A stretch of DNA of 64,000 nt from Paucimonas lemoignei (GTDB lineage Bacteria > Pseudomonadota > Gammaproteobacteria > Burkholderiales > Burkholderiaceae_D): positions 1 through 64,000 of the forward strand of contig NZ_SLZQ01000012.1 of NCBI RefSeq assembly GCF_004342585.1. The letters are read 5' to 3'. Both the position numbers and the translations under genes were made by a program. The notes under the pieces are model-generated. The model saw only the letters and a program-made list of their open reading frames with translations. It was not told the DNA's origin and made no database searches. Shown piece after piece: positions 36,034 to 45,904 of the stretch (position 1 is its first letter; each line of letters starts with the position of its first letter).

Positions 36034-36759
36034 ATGGAACCATTTCACAACCGATTGCAGGCAGGCCAGCTGCTATCCCAGCAGCTGAAAGAATATGCCG
36101 GTCGACAAGATGCGGTGGTCGTGGCACTGCCGCGCGGCGGTGTGCCGGTAGGCTTTGCGATTGCATCGCGTCTTGAATGTCCGCTCGATGTGATGCCCGT
36201 TGCCAAGCTTGGTGTCCCCGGACATGACGGTGTCGCGCTTGGCGCGATAAGTAGCCGAGGCGTATGCGTCTTGCGTCCGGAAACGATTTCATTGATGGAT
36301 ATTGCCCCGGATGCCATCGAAGCGATAGCGCAACGGGAATTGACAGCAATGAAGCAGCGTGAACGATCCTATCGTGCCGTGCGTCCTCCTCTCGATCTGA
36401 AGGACAAGGTGGTGATCGTTGCCGATGACGGGTTGGCGAGCGGTGCGACGATGCTGGCCGCGACCAGGGCCTTGCGGCATGAGCAGCCGGCGCAGATCAT
36501 CGTGGCCGTGCCGGTAGCCAGCGCCGACAGCATCACCGAATTGCGAACGGAAGTGCAAAACGTCGTTTGCTTGATGGTGCCGGATTGGCTCACTTCCGTG
36601 GATCAATGGTATGAGGATTCCGCTCCCGTGGAAGATGCCAAGGTCATGGAGTATTTGCGGGAAATGTCGCATGGATATGTCGCCGCCAGAAACAATTCCC
36701 ATGCAGCCGGATCGATGCAGAAGCCACCACAAGGTGGTACGGCGAACAGACTGTATTAG
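36034..36759 (+). CDS. Phosphoribosyltransferase-domain protein
   Basis: A 241-residue protein with a type I PRTase domain. An N-terminal helix MEPFHNRLQAGQLLSQQL precedes VVALPRGGVPVGFAIASRL. The PRPP-binding loop VVIVADDGLASGATMLAATRAL is the central motif, and IIVAVPVASADSI and a C-terminal W-rich tail (WLTSVDQWYEDS) follow. Proteins of this type are annotated only as phosphoribosyltransferases; the base substrate is unknown, and several occur in stress or multi-domain hydrolase contexts. ATG 36034 is preceded by GGGA. The C-terminus has a low-complexity Ala/Ser/Gln tail. Its neighbours are envelope lipoproteins. Confidence 0.8.
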   Translation: MEPFHNRLQAGQLLSQQLKEYAGRQDAVVVALPRGGVPVGFAIASRLECPLDVMPVAKLGVPGHDGVALGAISSRGVCVLRPETISLMDIAPDAIEAIAQRELTAMKQRERSYRAVRPPLDLKDKVVIVADDGLASGATMLAATRALRHEQPAQIIVAVPVASADSITELRTEVQNVVCLMVPDWLTSVDQWYEDSAPVEDAKVMEYLREMSHGYVAARNNSHAAGSMQKPPQGGTANRLY

Positions 36760-36814
36760 CCGGATACTGTTGGATGCATGAATGAATCTTCGCGGCTTGC
36801 CCGTCGGCGCTTGG

Positions 36815-36840
36815 CCGGCATTGGGCAGGTAAATTTTTTG
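36815..36840 (+). promoter_or_regulatory. Conserved upstream element shared with the gene at 27040
   Basis: CGGCATTGGGCAGGTAAATT then TTTTG closely matches 26984-27010. It lies 23 bases upstream of ATG 36863, directly before the AGGAGG ribosome site. TTGGCC-N7-GGGCA also gives GG and GC ten bases apart, as in sigma-54 sites, but the flanking consensus is poor. Confidence 0.35.
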
Positions 36841-36862
36841 TTGTTGTGCAGGAGGATAAGTC

Positions 36863-37627
36863 ATGAAATCATGTAGCACCTTGCTTGTCGCGCTGGGCCT
36901 TGTTTCATCCACCGTCCTGGCGCAGTCTGTCCAGTCAGTCCCGCAGCAGCCTTCATCAGGCGGCATGTCGGAATCGGGAACCGCGACGCCACCTGCAGGC
37001 GCAGGGCAATATCCGCCGCCAACCATGGGAAGCGGTTCACAGGTTCCATCAGGCAGCGAGAACGGTGGAGGAGATTCGTCTGGAGCAAGCGGTATGCAGA
37101 CCTCGACTTCCGGCGGCGGTGGTCAACTGATTACGCCCGATATCGCGCAGTCGCGTCCTGCAAGCAGTTCATCAAGTGTCGCTGTTACGCCGCGTACCGA
37201 AAATGGCGTGACTTACATGTGCGGCGGCGTGGGAGAGGATGAAACTGCCTACATGAAGCAAGCTGCGGCCAAGGATTACGATCTGATGATGACCTTCGCC
37301 GAGAAAACCGGATCCTATGTGGCAAATGTCGATGTATCGATCGTGGATGCGCGTGGCCGTACAGTACTGGAAACCAAGTGTGACGGGCCGATTCTTCTTG
37401 TCGATTTGCCGTCCGGCGGCAATTATCGTATTCATGCCGAATCCGGTGGCAGGACGATTGACCGATCTGCTGCCGTCAAAGCTGGAAAAGGTCATGCGCG
37501 CCCGGTCACGTTTGTCTGGCCATCGCACTCGTCCGCCACGTCATCGACGGGAAGCGATGCGGGAAGCAGGGAAAGCTACGGCACCGACAGCTATCGTTCG
37601 GAAAGGTATGGCAGGGATAAAGAGTGA
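36863..37627 (+). CDS. Secreted protein with a carboxypeptidase-regulatory-like beta domain
   Basis: A 254-residue exported protein. The signal peptide MKSCSTLLVALGLVSSTVLA is followed by a probable signal-peptidase I site before QSVQ. Residues about 25-105 are Ser/Gly/Pro/Gln-rich and likely disordered. A compact domain follows: GVTYMCGGVGEDETAYMKQAA, then a beta-rich module with SYVANVDVSIVDARGRTVLETKCDGP and LVDLPSGGNYRIHAESGG, as in CarboxypepD-regulatory-like folds. The tail is Ser/Tyr/Arg-rich. AGGAGG lies seven bases upstream. Members occur in Burkholderiales as periplasmic proteins of unknown role. A shared terminator follows at 37731. Confidence 0.75.
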   Translation: MKSCSTLLVALGLVSSTVLAQSVQSVPQQPSSGGMSESGTATPPAGAGQYPPPTMGSGSQVPSGSENGGGDSSGASGMQTSTSGGGGQLITPDIAQSRPASSSSSVAVTPRTENGVTYMCGGVGEDETAYMKQAAAKDYDLMMTFAEKTGSYVANVDVSIVDARGRTVLETKCDGPILLVDLPSGGNYRIHAESGGRTIDRSAAVKAGKGHARPVTFVWPSHSSATSSTGSDAGSRESYGTDSYRSERYGRDKE

Positions 37628-37730
37628 ATCGAGCTTGAATGGCTAAGCAGATTGAAGATGGGCGTTGTCAGAAGGGGTTAACACTTTACTCTTTCATCGA
37701 AGTATTCATTCCTCATTTACGCTAAATATA

Positions 37731-37760
37731 AAAACGTGCCAACTCGCATTGGCACGTTTT
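37731..37760. terminator. Bidirectional rho-independent terminator
   Basis: AAAACGTGCCA (37731-37741) pairs with TGGCACGTTTT (37750-37760) around an 8-base loop and is flanked by A- and T-rich runs. It serves the secreted protein gene (plus) and the entericidin-like gene (minus). Confidence 0.85.
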
Positions 37761-37782
37761 TATTTGCCAGCGTTATGCGGCG

Positions 37783-37926
37783 TTACTTTCTGGCGTCGTC
37801 GCTACCGCGTTGAATCTTTTCACCGCCACGCTCTACGTCCTGGCCGAACCCCTTCATCGTATTGCATGCGGTCATTCCAGCTGTAAAAGTGAGCACACTC
37901 AAAATAAGCAGCAATCGCTTTGCCAT
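37783..37926 (-). CDS. Entericidin A/B-family small lipoprotein
   Basis: A 47-residue peptide read directly from the minus strand: MAKRLLLILSVLTFTAGMTA, then Cys21 and NTMKGFGQDVERGGEKIQRG followed by SDDARK. The signal peptide with lipobox MTAC and the mature motif NTxKGxGxDVExxGExI are the entericidin signature (EcnA/EcnB antidote and toxin lipoproteins). It starts at ATG 37926 with AGGAGG five bases upstream, and the terminator at 37731-37760 follows. Only one copy is present, so a classic antidote/toxin pair is not visible. In many Proteobacteria single copies are sigma-S-type stress lipoproteins. Confidence 0.88.
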   Translation of the reverse strand: MAKRLLLILSVLTFTAGMTACNTMKGFGQDVERGGEKIQRGSDDARK

Positions 37927-38029
37927 ATAGGCCTCCTGTCTATTGGATTAAAAAACATAGCTAGAAGCATGTTTCCATGCCTGGTGTAGCCAACTGATAC
38001 CGAATCGTAATCGAGCGGTGCAAAGGCGT

Positions 38030-38410
38030 TTATCGGCGCCGCCGTTGTCCCGCAGCGCGGGCTAGCATGGCGACAATGCCGATCGCTGCCTGGATGGTCT
38101 GGTGATTGCGTGAAAACGCTTTCGCAGCCGTCCCTCCTTTGCGCACGACGGTTCGTGCCGCCTGGCGCGGGCGGCGTTGCGTCGCTAGAATTGCGGCTGC
38201 CACGCCGGCCAGCATCAGATAGGGATGGTCGCGAATCCAGCTTATCGTTTTACTTTTAGGGAAAGCGTTGGCAGGTGGCGGCGGCTTTACCTCGACAATG
38301 GGCTCTTCCTGGCCCAACAGCATACGTTGATAAGCCCCGCGGCTAGCCTGCATCCTGGCCAGCAGGGCTTCTTTTTCGTCAGTTAGGGATACGCGCTGGT
38401 GCCGGTTCAC
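38030..38410 (-). CDS. YqjK-like hypothetical protein
   Basis: A 126-residue basic protein. The N-terminal half is helical (TDEKEALLARMQASRGAYQRML). A central hydrophobic segment (HPYLMLAGVAAAILATQ) could span the membrane, and the C-terminus is very Arg-rich. It starts with GTG at 38410 overlapping the YqjE-like stop (38407-38409), so the two are coupled. Position and character match the third gene of yqjD-yqjE-yqjK operons; sequence similarity to YqjK itself is weak. Confidence 0.7.
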   Translation of the reverse strand: MNRHQRVSLTDEKEALLARMQASRGAYQRMLLGQEEPIVEVKPPPPANAFPKSKTISWIRDHPYLMLAGVAAAILATQRRPRQAARTVVRKGGTAAKAFSRNHQTIQAAIGIVAMLARAAGQRRRR

Positions 38411-38772
38411 AGACTCTCCTTCAAAGCCTTGTAATCGCGTTGCAGTTCATTTTTTACAGTGTTGATTGCCGACTCGGCATGGTAGTTCTTGGCGAAATAG
38501 ACGCAGCCTCCGGCAATAAGAAAGTACAGGGCCACGACCAGCCAGGCCGCCTCGGTACGGTAATCGGTATCCCAGGCAGACACGATGATGGCCGCGCCAA
38601 TGAAGATCACGGCCAGAACCGCAAAGAACGCGGCGAGTACGTAGGCGGCGACGAGCATGCCGACGCCACGCCCTTGCAATTTCATTTCGATGCGGAGCAG
38701 TTCCTTGTAATCCTGTATCCGGTTCAATGCAATTGCATAGAGCTTTCTGGATTTGCGTAAGGTATTTAGCAT
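38407..38772 (-). CDS. YqjE-like membrane protein (phage-holin-superfamily type)
   Basis: A 121-residue protein with two membrane helices: GMLVAAYVLAAFFAVLAVIFIGAAIIV and AAWLVVALYFLIAGGCVYFA (in part). The flanking regions are amphipathic. The C-terminal KNELQRDYKALKESL is typical of YqjE/holin-III-like proteins encoded between DUF883 and yqjK genes. It probably sits in the inner membrane and acts with the DUF883 protein upstream (26-base gap). The function in the stress response is not known. Confidence 0.8.
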   Translation of the reverse strand: MLNTLRKSRKLYAIALNRIQDYKELLRIEMKLQGRGVGMLVAAYVLAAFFAVLAVIFIGAAIIVSAWDTDYRTEAAWLVVALYFLIAGGCVYFAKNYHAESAINTVKNELQRDYKALKESL

Positions 38773-38798
38773 GGGACGTTAATTATCCGTAGGTTTGC

Positions 38799-39227
38799 TT
38801 AATGGCGCTTGAAGAGCATGCCCAGCATCATGCCGACGCCGGTTGCGACCGCGACCGATTGCAGCGGTTTTTCACGGACGTAGCCGCTGGTGACATCCAT
38901 GCCGCGGTTGAGTTGCTGTTTCCCCTGTGCCGCCACGTTGCGCGCGGAGGAACGCAAAGAACTGAACTTGCCCATCAGGCGCGAATATTCCTGGCGCAGC
39001 TCGGTCTCGGACAAATTGGTTGCGCGCGACAGCAGGGTATCGAGATCGCTTTTCAGATTGCTCAGCTCCGTGCGCAATGCCGAGCTGGTGGATTGACTGC
39101 GGCTGCTTGTCTGGTATGCGCTGCTCAAGGTGGTATCGTCGGTGACATCGTCCAGATTGCTGCTCAACTGGGATGAAGTCATGTCGCTGGAAGTCGTGGA
39201 AGAAGACGATGGGTAAGTAGGATTCAT
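38799..39227 (-). CDS. DUF883 protein, ElaB/YqjD-like
   Basis: A 142-residue protein. The first 50 residues are Ser/Thr-rich and disordered. Helical ALRTELSNLKSDLDTLLSRATNL and a long coiled coil follow, and the C-terminal GYVREKPLQSVAVATGVGMMLGMLFKRH is the DUF883 membrane tail. In E. coli YqjD and ElaB are sigma-S-induced, tail-anchored inner-membrane proteins that bind ribosomes. AGGAG precedes ATG 39227. It is the first gene of the yqjD-yqjE-yqjK-like operon. Confidence 0.88.
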   Translation of the reverse strand: MNPTYPSSSSTTSSDMTSSQLSSNLDDVTDDTTLSSAYQTSSRSQSTSSALRTELSNLKSDLDTLLSRATNLSETELRQEYSRLMGKFSSLRSSARNVAAQGKQQLNRGMDVTSGYVREKPLQSVAVATGVGMMLGMLFKRH

Positions 39228-39420
39228 GGAAGCACTCCTATTGCACTCTTTAAAGGAAACAACTTTTCAGGAGCAGCGCGAATCGGAAAGTCCGTCATCA
39301 GAGTCAAGACCCGATGTGTCTCACCGACCGTGCGCCGAACTAACGATATCGCCAACTGCGCATCACTACGCTACCGTGCATTCATTACAACGTTTTTTAT
39401 CGACGTTATCTTGCGCTTTA

Positions 39421-39975
39421 TCAGGGAGGCGCAGATTGCGCGCCCCTTTGTGCATCGGGCATGACGGAGTACGTACCTTCAACAAGCGGGCCTTCGCCAT
39501 TTAGTGCAAGTTGTAATTGATTTTCGGCGTCGTGCGTCAGGGATGTGCGCAGCACGGTGCCGCCGAAGCGTGACAATTCCTGAATGACCTTGTCCGGCGT
39601 ATAGCGTCGGGCGAGGATGAAAAGTGCGGAACTGTTCGGGCGCAGTTCCGCTGCCAGGTCTTTCATGAAGTCATCATCGATGCCGTAGTCGGTGAGGGCG
39701 CCGGTCAGCGCGCCGCTGCCGGCGCCGATCGCTGCGCCGAGCAAGGGGTTCATGAAAATCAAACCGATCAGCGCACCCCAGAACGTTCCTGATACGGCGC
39801 CAATCGCGGGGATGTTGACGGATTGATGCAGGCGAATCTTGCCGTCACTGTCTTTGGTGACATAGGCGGCATCTTCGAGATCGATGAGATATTCGTTCTG
39901 GAGCCGGCGCATGGCGTTGAGTACGTCCGCTGCCTTGTACGGATCTGGATAGGCAACTGAAATCAATTCGGGCAT
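39421..39975 (-). CDS. DUF1269-family membrane protein
   Basis: A 184-residue protein. The N-terminal ELISVAYPDPYKAADVLNAMRRLQ and IDLEDAAYVTKDSDGKIRLHQS are family hallmarks. A glycine-rich hydrophobic hairpin (IGAVSGTFWGALIGLIFMNPLLGAAIGAGSGALTGAL, in part) follows, then the YGIDDDFMKDLAAEL and SSALFILARR domain. DUF1269 proteins are common stress-associated membrane proteins of unknown function. ATG 39975 has GGAG eight bases upstream. It faces the same way as the yqjD-like operon but is separated by 193 bases. Confidence 0.88.
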   Translation of the reverse strand: MPELISVAYPDPYKAADVLNAMRRLQNEYLIDLEDAAYVTKDSDGKIRLHQSVNIPAIGAVSGTFWGALIGLIFMNPLLGAAIGAGSGALTGALTDYGIDDDFMKDLAAELRPNSSALFILARRYTPDKVIQELSRFGGTVLRTSLTHDAENQLQLALNGEGPLVEGTYSVMPDAQRGAQSAPP

Positions 39976-40125
39976 AAGACAGGCTCCATGACAGTTATCA
40001 GATTTTTAGTCTGCGCCTGGCGAGTGGAGTTCCTGTTGGGATGGGGAAAGCCGTTTAGCGCAGCCCGCGAGACTACGCATGTGAATCCGGCTATTACCGG
40101 CTTCGAGAAGAACTGGAGAAGATGG

Positions 40126-40200
40126 TGGTGCCCATGGGCAGGATTGAACTGCCGACCTCTCCCTTACCAAGGGAGTGCTCTGCCACTGAGCTACATGGGC
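40126..40200 (-). tRNA. tRNA-Thr (anticodon GGT)
   Basis: The minus strand folds as a full cloverleaf of 75 bases. The acceptor GCCCATG pairs with CATGGGC, the discriminator A is followed by an encoded CCA. The D-arm is GCTCAGTGGCAGAGC, the anticodon stem CTCCC/GGGAG holds loop TTGGTAA (anticodon GGT, decoding ACC/ACU), and the T-arm is CGGCAGTTCAATCCTGCC-like. Confidence 0.96.
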
Positions 40201-40221
40201 CGATGAAGAGGCATAGAAAGG

Positions 40222-40248
40222 AAAAGCCCAGCACATGGCCGGGCTTTT
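40222..40248 (-). terminator. Hairpin between tRNA-His and tRNA-Thr
   Basis: AAAAGCCCAGC (40222-40232) pairs with GCCGGGCTTTT (40238-40248), with one mismatch. In minus-strand sense it could end tRNA-His transcription or act as a processing structure between the two tRNAs. Confidence 0.55.
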
Positions 40249-40261
40249 CGCATGCATCTGG

Positions 40262-40338
40262 TGGGGCGACCGACGGGGCTCGAACCCGCGACAACAGGAA
40301 TCACAATCCTGGACTCTACCAACTGAGCTACAGTCGCC
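40262..40338 (-). tRNA. tRNA-His (anticodon GTG)
   Basis: A 77-base cloverleaf on the minus strand. It has an encoded extra G(-1) opposite C73, as in bacterial tRNA-His. The acceptor GCGACTG pairs with CGGTCGC, the anticodon stem CAGGA/TCCTG holds loop TTGTGAT (GTG), and CCA is encoded. Confidence 0.96.
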
Positions 40339-40471
40339 ACTGAAACAGCTTTGCCGCAATCACTTGCATATTGGCAGTCCGCCATTATACAAAAGCCTCG
40401 CGATTCTGGCAATTGCTTCTGCACTCCGGCTGTAATTTTTTCATCCGGGTGCGCCAGAGCAGGCGATTTGA

Positions 40472-41371
40472 TTAACCGGCAGCCTCGGACTGGATCGCTG
40501 AGATCTCAGGATTCAGGTGCAGCAGCGTGCCAAATGCCTGTGCCAGGGCCGTCCGGCTGCCTGTGGTAAATGCCTGCAGCGCGCCGGGTTCGCCTGTCCG
40601 ACTTCGCAAGCCATGCAGTTCCAGCTGGCGCCCAAGCTGTCGTGCGACCGCTTCGCCGGTATCGATGATTTCGACCGGATGCGCGGAAATTTGCCGGATC
40701 AGGGTTTCGATAGCCGGCTGGACGAACGGGTAATGGGTACAGCCGAGTACCAGCGTATCGACGCCTTCCCGCAGCAGGGGCGTGACGTACTGGTTCAACA
40801 GCACCAGCGTAGCGGGCGAATGCAGCTCGCCTTTCTCCACCTGGTCGGCGAGGCCCTTGCAGGCCTGGGAAAGGAATTCGACGGAAGTCGCGCTGCTGAT
40901 CTGCTCGCGCAGCAGCTGAAATTTTTCACTGGCGAGAGTGCGCTCCGTGGCCAGTACGCCAACCTTGCGAGTTTTGGAAATCGCGGCGGCCGGCTTCAAG
41001 CCGGGCTCGACGCCGACCACCGGCAGGGCAGGGTAGCGCTCGCGCAGCGCCTTGATGGAGGCAGCAGTAGCGGTATTGCAGGCCACTACCAGTGCCTTGG
41101 CGCCCTGGCTCAGCAGGAATTCCGCGATGCCCATGGTGCGGGCAACGATTACGTCAACCGGCTTGCCGCCATAGGGAGCAAAGCCGGAATCGGCAAAATA
41201 CAGCAGGTTTTCGTTGGGCAGATGCTTGCAGATATGCCGCAAGACCGACAGGCCGCCTATGCCCGAGTCAAAAACGCCGATCGGGCGCAGGCTGGAATCC
41301 GCGGAAGAGGCTCCGCGCTGCCGCAGCCGGTCCGGCTTCTCAGCCAGACCGTGGGAGGCAGTTTGCGACAT
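40472..41371 (-). CDS. murI: Glutamate racemase MurI
   Basis: A 299-residue cofactor-independent racemase that supplies D-glutamate for peptidoglycan. The two catalytic cysteines lie in VVACNTATAASI and LVLGCTHYPFV, on either side of the active site. PIGVFDSGIGGLSVLRHI and YFADSGFAPYGGKP are the family N-terminus. ATG 41371 (MSQTASHGL) is chosen; the frame continues 25 codons upstream and would overlap the fumarase gene. The N-terminal 30 residues are extra compared with E. coli-like cores. It lies 17 bases downstream of the fumarase gene on the same strand. Confidence 0.93.
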   Translation of the reverse strand: MSQTASHGLAEKPDRLRQRGASSADSSLRPIGVFDSGIGGLSVLRHICKHLPNENLLYFADSGFAPYGGKPVDVIVARTMGIAEFLLSQGAKALVVACNTATAASIKALRERYPALPVVGVEPGLKPAAAISKTRKVGVLATERTLASEKFQLLREQISSATSVEFLSQACKGLADQVEKGELHSPATLVLLNQYVTPLLREGVDTLVLGCTHYPFVQPAIETLIRQISAHPVEIIDTGEAVARQLGRQLELHGLRSRTGEPGALQAFTTGSRTALAQAFGTLLHLNPEISAIQSEAAG

Positions 41372-41388
41372 GGAGGGTAGCGAAAAAC

Positions 41389-42927
41389 TTAGACAGTCTT
41401 TACCGGGATGCCGATGGCCTTGCCGGAAGCGATGCGCTCCTGCCATTCCTTCGGACCGGTGTTGTGCACGGAGATACCGTTGGCATCGACCGCCACGGTG
41501 ACCGGCATGTCCTTGACCTCGAATTCGTAGATCGCTTCCATGCCCAGGTCTTCGAAGCCGACCACCTTGGCGCTCTTGATCGCTTTCGAGACCAGATAAG
41601 CCGAGCCGCCGACGGCCATCAGGTAAGCTGACTTGTGCTTCTTGATCGATTCGATGGCGACCGGGCCGCGCTCGGCCTTGCCGATCATCGAGATCAAACC
41701 GGTCTTTTCCAGCATCATGTCGGTGAACTTGTCCATGCGGGTCGCGGTGGTCGGGCCGGCCGGACCGACGACTTCTTCACGCACCGGATCGACCGGGCCG
41801 ACGTAGTAGATCACGCGGTTGGTGAAGTCGACCGGCAGCTTTTCGCCCTTGGCCAGCATGTCCTGGATGCGCTTGTGCGCGGCATCGCGGCCGGTCAGCA
41901 TCTTGCCGTTCAAAAGCAGGGTCTGGCCCGGCTTCCACGAGGCGACTTCCTCCTTCGTTAAGGTGTTCAGGTCGATACGCTTGGATTTCTCGGTATCCGG
42001 CACCCACTGCACGTCCGGCCAGTCGGACAGTGACGGCGGTTCGATGTAGGACGGGCCCGAACCATCCAGCACGAAATGCGCATGGCGGGTAGCGGCGCAG
42101 TTCGGGATCATGGCGACCGGCTTGGAGGCGGCGTGGGTCGGATAGGTCTTGATCTTGATGTCCAGCACGGTGGTCAGGCCGCCCAGGCCCTGTGCGCCGA
42201 TGCCGAGCGCATTGACCTTCTCATACAGCTCGATGCGCAATTCTTCCAGCTTGTTCTGCGGGCCGCGCTGCAGCAGTTCGTACATGTCGATGTCTTCCAT
42301 CAGCGACTCTTTCGCCAGCATCATGGCCTTCTCGGCGGTGCCGCCGACGCCGATGCCCAGCATGCCCGGCGGGCACCAGCCTGCGCCCATGGTCGGCACG
42401 GTCTTCAGGACCCAGTCGACCAGGTTGTCGCTCGGGTTCATCATGACGAACTTCGACTTGTTTTCGGAGCCGCCGCCCTTGGCCGCGACGATGACGTCGA
42501 TGGTATTGCCCGGCACCACGCTCATGTGCACCACAGCCGGCGTATTGTCCTTGGTGTTCTTGCGGTCGAAGATCGGGTCCGACAGCACGGAAGCGCGCAG
42601 CACGTTATCCGGATTCAGGTAACCGCGGCGCACGCCTTCGTTGACCGCATCCTCGATCGAGCCCTTGAAGCCTTCGAAGCGCACATCCATGCCGATCTTC
42701 AGGAAGACGTTGACGATGCCGGTGTCCTGGCAGATCGGACGGCGGCCTTCGGCGCACATCTTCGAGTTGGTCAGGATTTGCGCGATGGCGTCCTTGGCAG
42801 CCGGGCTTTGCTCGCTCTCGTAGGCGCGCGCCAGATGCTGGATGTAATCCTGAGGATGGTAGTAAGAGATGTACTGAAGTGCTGCAGCGACCGATTCGAT
42901 CAGGTCTTCTTGCTTGATGATAGTCAT
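41389..42927 (-). CDS. Fumarate hydratase, class I (Fe-S)
   Basis: A 512-residue oxygen-sensitive [4Fe-4S] fumarase converting fumarate to L-malate in the TCA cycle. Cluster cysteines are consistent with RRPICQDTGIVNVF, MGAGWCPPGMLGIG and IPNCAATRHAHF. The alpha part (residues 1 to about 310) is followed by the beta part (TLLLNGKMLTGRDAAHKRI, VGPAGPTTATRMDKFTDMML), fused as in FumA/FumB. The C-terminus ends with GNxxxH-like GISVHNTGPKEW. The gene is upstream of murI and downstream of the UPF0114 gene on the same strand. Confidence 0.95.
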   Translation of the reverse strand: MTIIKQEDLIESVAAALQYISYYHPQDYIQHLARAYESEQSPAAKDAIAQILTNSKMCAEGRRPICQDTGIVNVFLKIGMDVRFEGFKGSIEDAVNEGVRRGYLNPDNVLRASVLSDPIFDRKNTKDNTPAVVHMSVVPGNTIDVIVAAKGGGSENKSKFVMMNPSDNLVDWVLKTVPTMGAGWCPPGMLGIGVGGTAEKAMMLAKESLMEDIDMYELLQRGPQNKLEELRIELYEKVNALGIGAQGLGGLTTVLDIKIKTYPTHAASKPVAMIPNCAATRHAHFVLDGSGPSYIEPPSLSDWPDVQWVPDTEKSKRIDLNTLTKEEVASWKPGQTLLLNGKMLTGRDAAHKRIQDMLAKGEKLPVDFTNRVIYYVGPVDPVREEVVGPAGPTTATRMDKFTDMMLEKTGLISMIGKAERGPVAIESIKKHKSAYLMAVGGSAYLVSKAIKSAKVVGFEDLGMEAIYEFEVKDMPVTVAVDANGISVHNTGPKEWQERIASGKAIGIPVKTV

Positions 42928-42945
42928 GTCAGTGCTTTCAAAAGA

Positions 42946-43563
42946 TTAATGATGAGGATTCGGTCCGTGGGCGGCATTGAGCAGCTTGTCGGTATAGGCG
43001 ATTGCCAGCGCCGACAGCAGGAAAGTAATGTGAATGCCGGTTTGCGCCAGCAGTACCTTGATGTCATAGGCGCCGGCATTGATAAAGGTCTTCAACAAAT
43101 GGATCGATGAAATGCCGATGATGGCAGTGGCCAGCTTGACTTTCAGCACCGAAGCGTTCACATGCGACAGCCATTCCGGCTGGTCCGGGTGATTTTCCAA
43201 GTTCATGCGCGACACAAAGGTTTCATAGCCGCCGACGATCACCATGATCAGCAGGTTGGAAATCATGACAACGTCGATCAGGCCGAGCACCACCAGCATG
43301 ATCGTGGTTTCAGTCAGTTTGGTGCCGCGTGGCGCGCCATCGATGGAGACAGCGGTCAGGATGTGCTCAAGGGAGCTGGCATTGCCAAATGCCGCACCGA
43401 TCAGGTCAGTGAGTTCAACCCAGAAATGAAATACATACACGGCTTGCGCCAGGATCAAGCCCAGATACAGCGGCAGCTGCAGCCAACGGCTCATGAAAAT
43501 CAGATTGGGTAGAGGGCGGATAGGCCGGCTGGCCACCAGATTTGGATCTTCCTTCAAAGACAT
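42946..43563 (-). CDS. UPF0114 (YqhA-like) membrane protein
   Basis: A 205-residue integral membrane protein with about four helices: LPLYLGLILAQAVYVFHFWVEL, MLVVLGLIDVVMISNLLIMVIVGGYE, VKLATAIIGISSIHLLKTF and GIHITFLLSALAIAYTD (in part). NLIFMSRWLQLPLYLGL near the N-terminus and GYETFVSRM are family signatures. The function is unknown; the conserved polar residues within helices suggest a channel or sensor. ATG 43563 has AGGAAGAGC upstream. It lies 18 bases before the fumarase gene in the same direction, so the two are likely co-transcribed. Confidence 0.88.
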   Translation of the reverse strand: MSLKEDPNLVASRPIRPLPNLIFMSRWLQLPLYLGLILAQAVYVFHFWVELTDLIGAAFGNASSLEHILTAVSIDGAPRGTKLTETTIMLVVLGLIDVVMISNLLIMVIVGGYETFVSRMNLENHPDQPEWLSHVNASVLKVKLATAIIGISSIHLLKTFINAGAYDIKVLLAQTGIHITFLLSALAIAYTDKLLNAAHGPNPHH

Positions 43564-43668
43564 GCTCTTCCTAAAAGTAATGCGTAAAAATGAATCTCTG
43601 CAATTTTACACGCCGCCGACCATGGCTTGCACGGCCTTATTTACCGGAGATATGGGAATTGATATTTC

Positions 43669-43686
43669 GCTTGTTAGGAAACAAGC
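43669..43686. promoter_or_regulatory. Inverted repeat between UPF0114 and acsA genes
   Basis: GCTTGTT and AACAAGC flank AGGA, a perfect 7-base-arm palindrome within the divergent promoter region. No T-run follows, so it is more likely an operator than a terminator. A possible acsA -10 (TACAAT) lies at 43724-43729. Confidence 0.4.
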
Positions 43687-43823
43687 CACTTTTCGATAAG
43701 CGTGCAAATTAAATAACTAGGGATACAATAGTAAAAAATACATGGTCTGGCGCTGCCAATAACTTTCTGCGCCCAATTTGGTGCAATTTATTTAATTAAT
43801 TCAACAGCTTGCAGGAGACTTTC

Positions 43824-45806
<1,983 letters not shown>

Positions 45807-45840
45807 GCATCGCTTTCACGCTATCGAATTGGCGAGAGTT

Positions 45841-45866
45841 GGCGCGGCAAATGCCGCGCCTTTTTT
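45841..45866 (+). terminator. Rho-independent terminator after acsA
   Basis: GGCGCGGCA (45841-45849) pairs with TGCCGCGCC (45852-45860), followed by six T. Confidence 0.9.
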
Positions 45867-45904
45867 ATCGGAGCCACGCTAGTTGAAGACCTGGAGCATG
45901 GCGT

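Noticed and set aside
42076-43110. 344-codon plus-strand frame opposite the fumarase and UPF0114 genes
   Set aside because: Antisense shadow; both opposing genes have clear family motifs.
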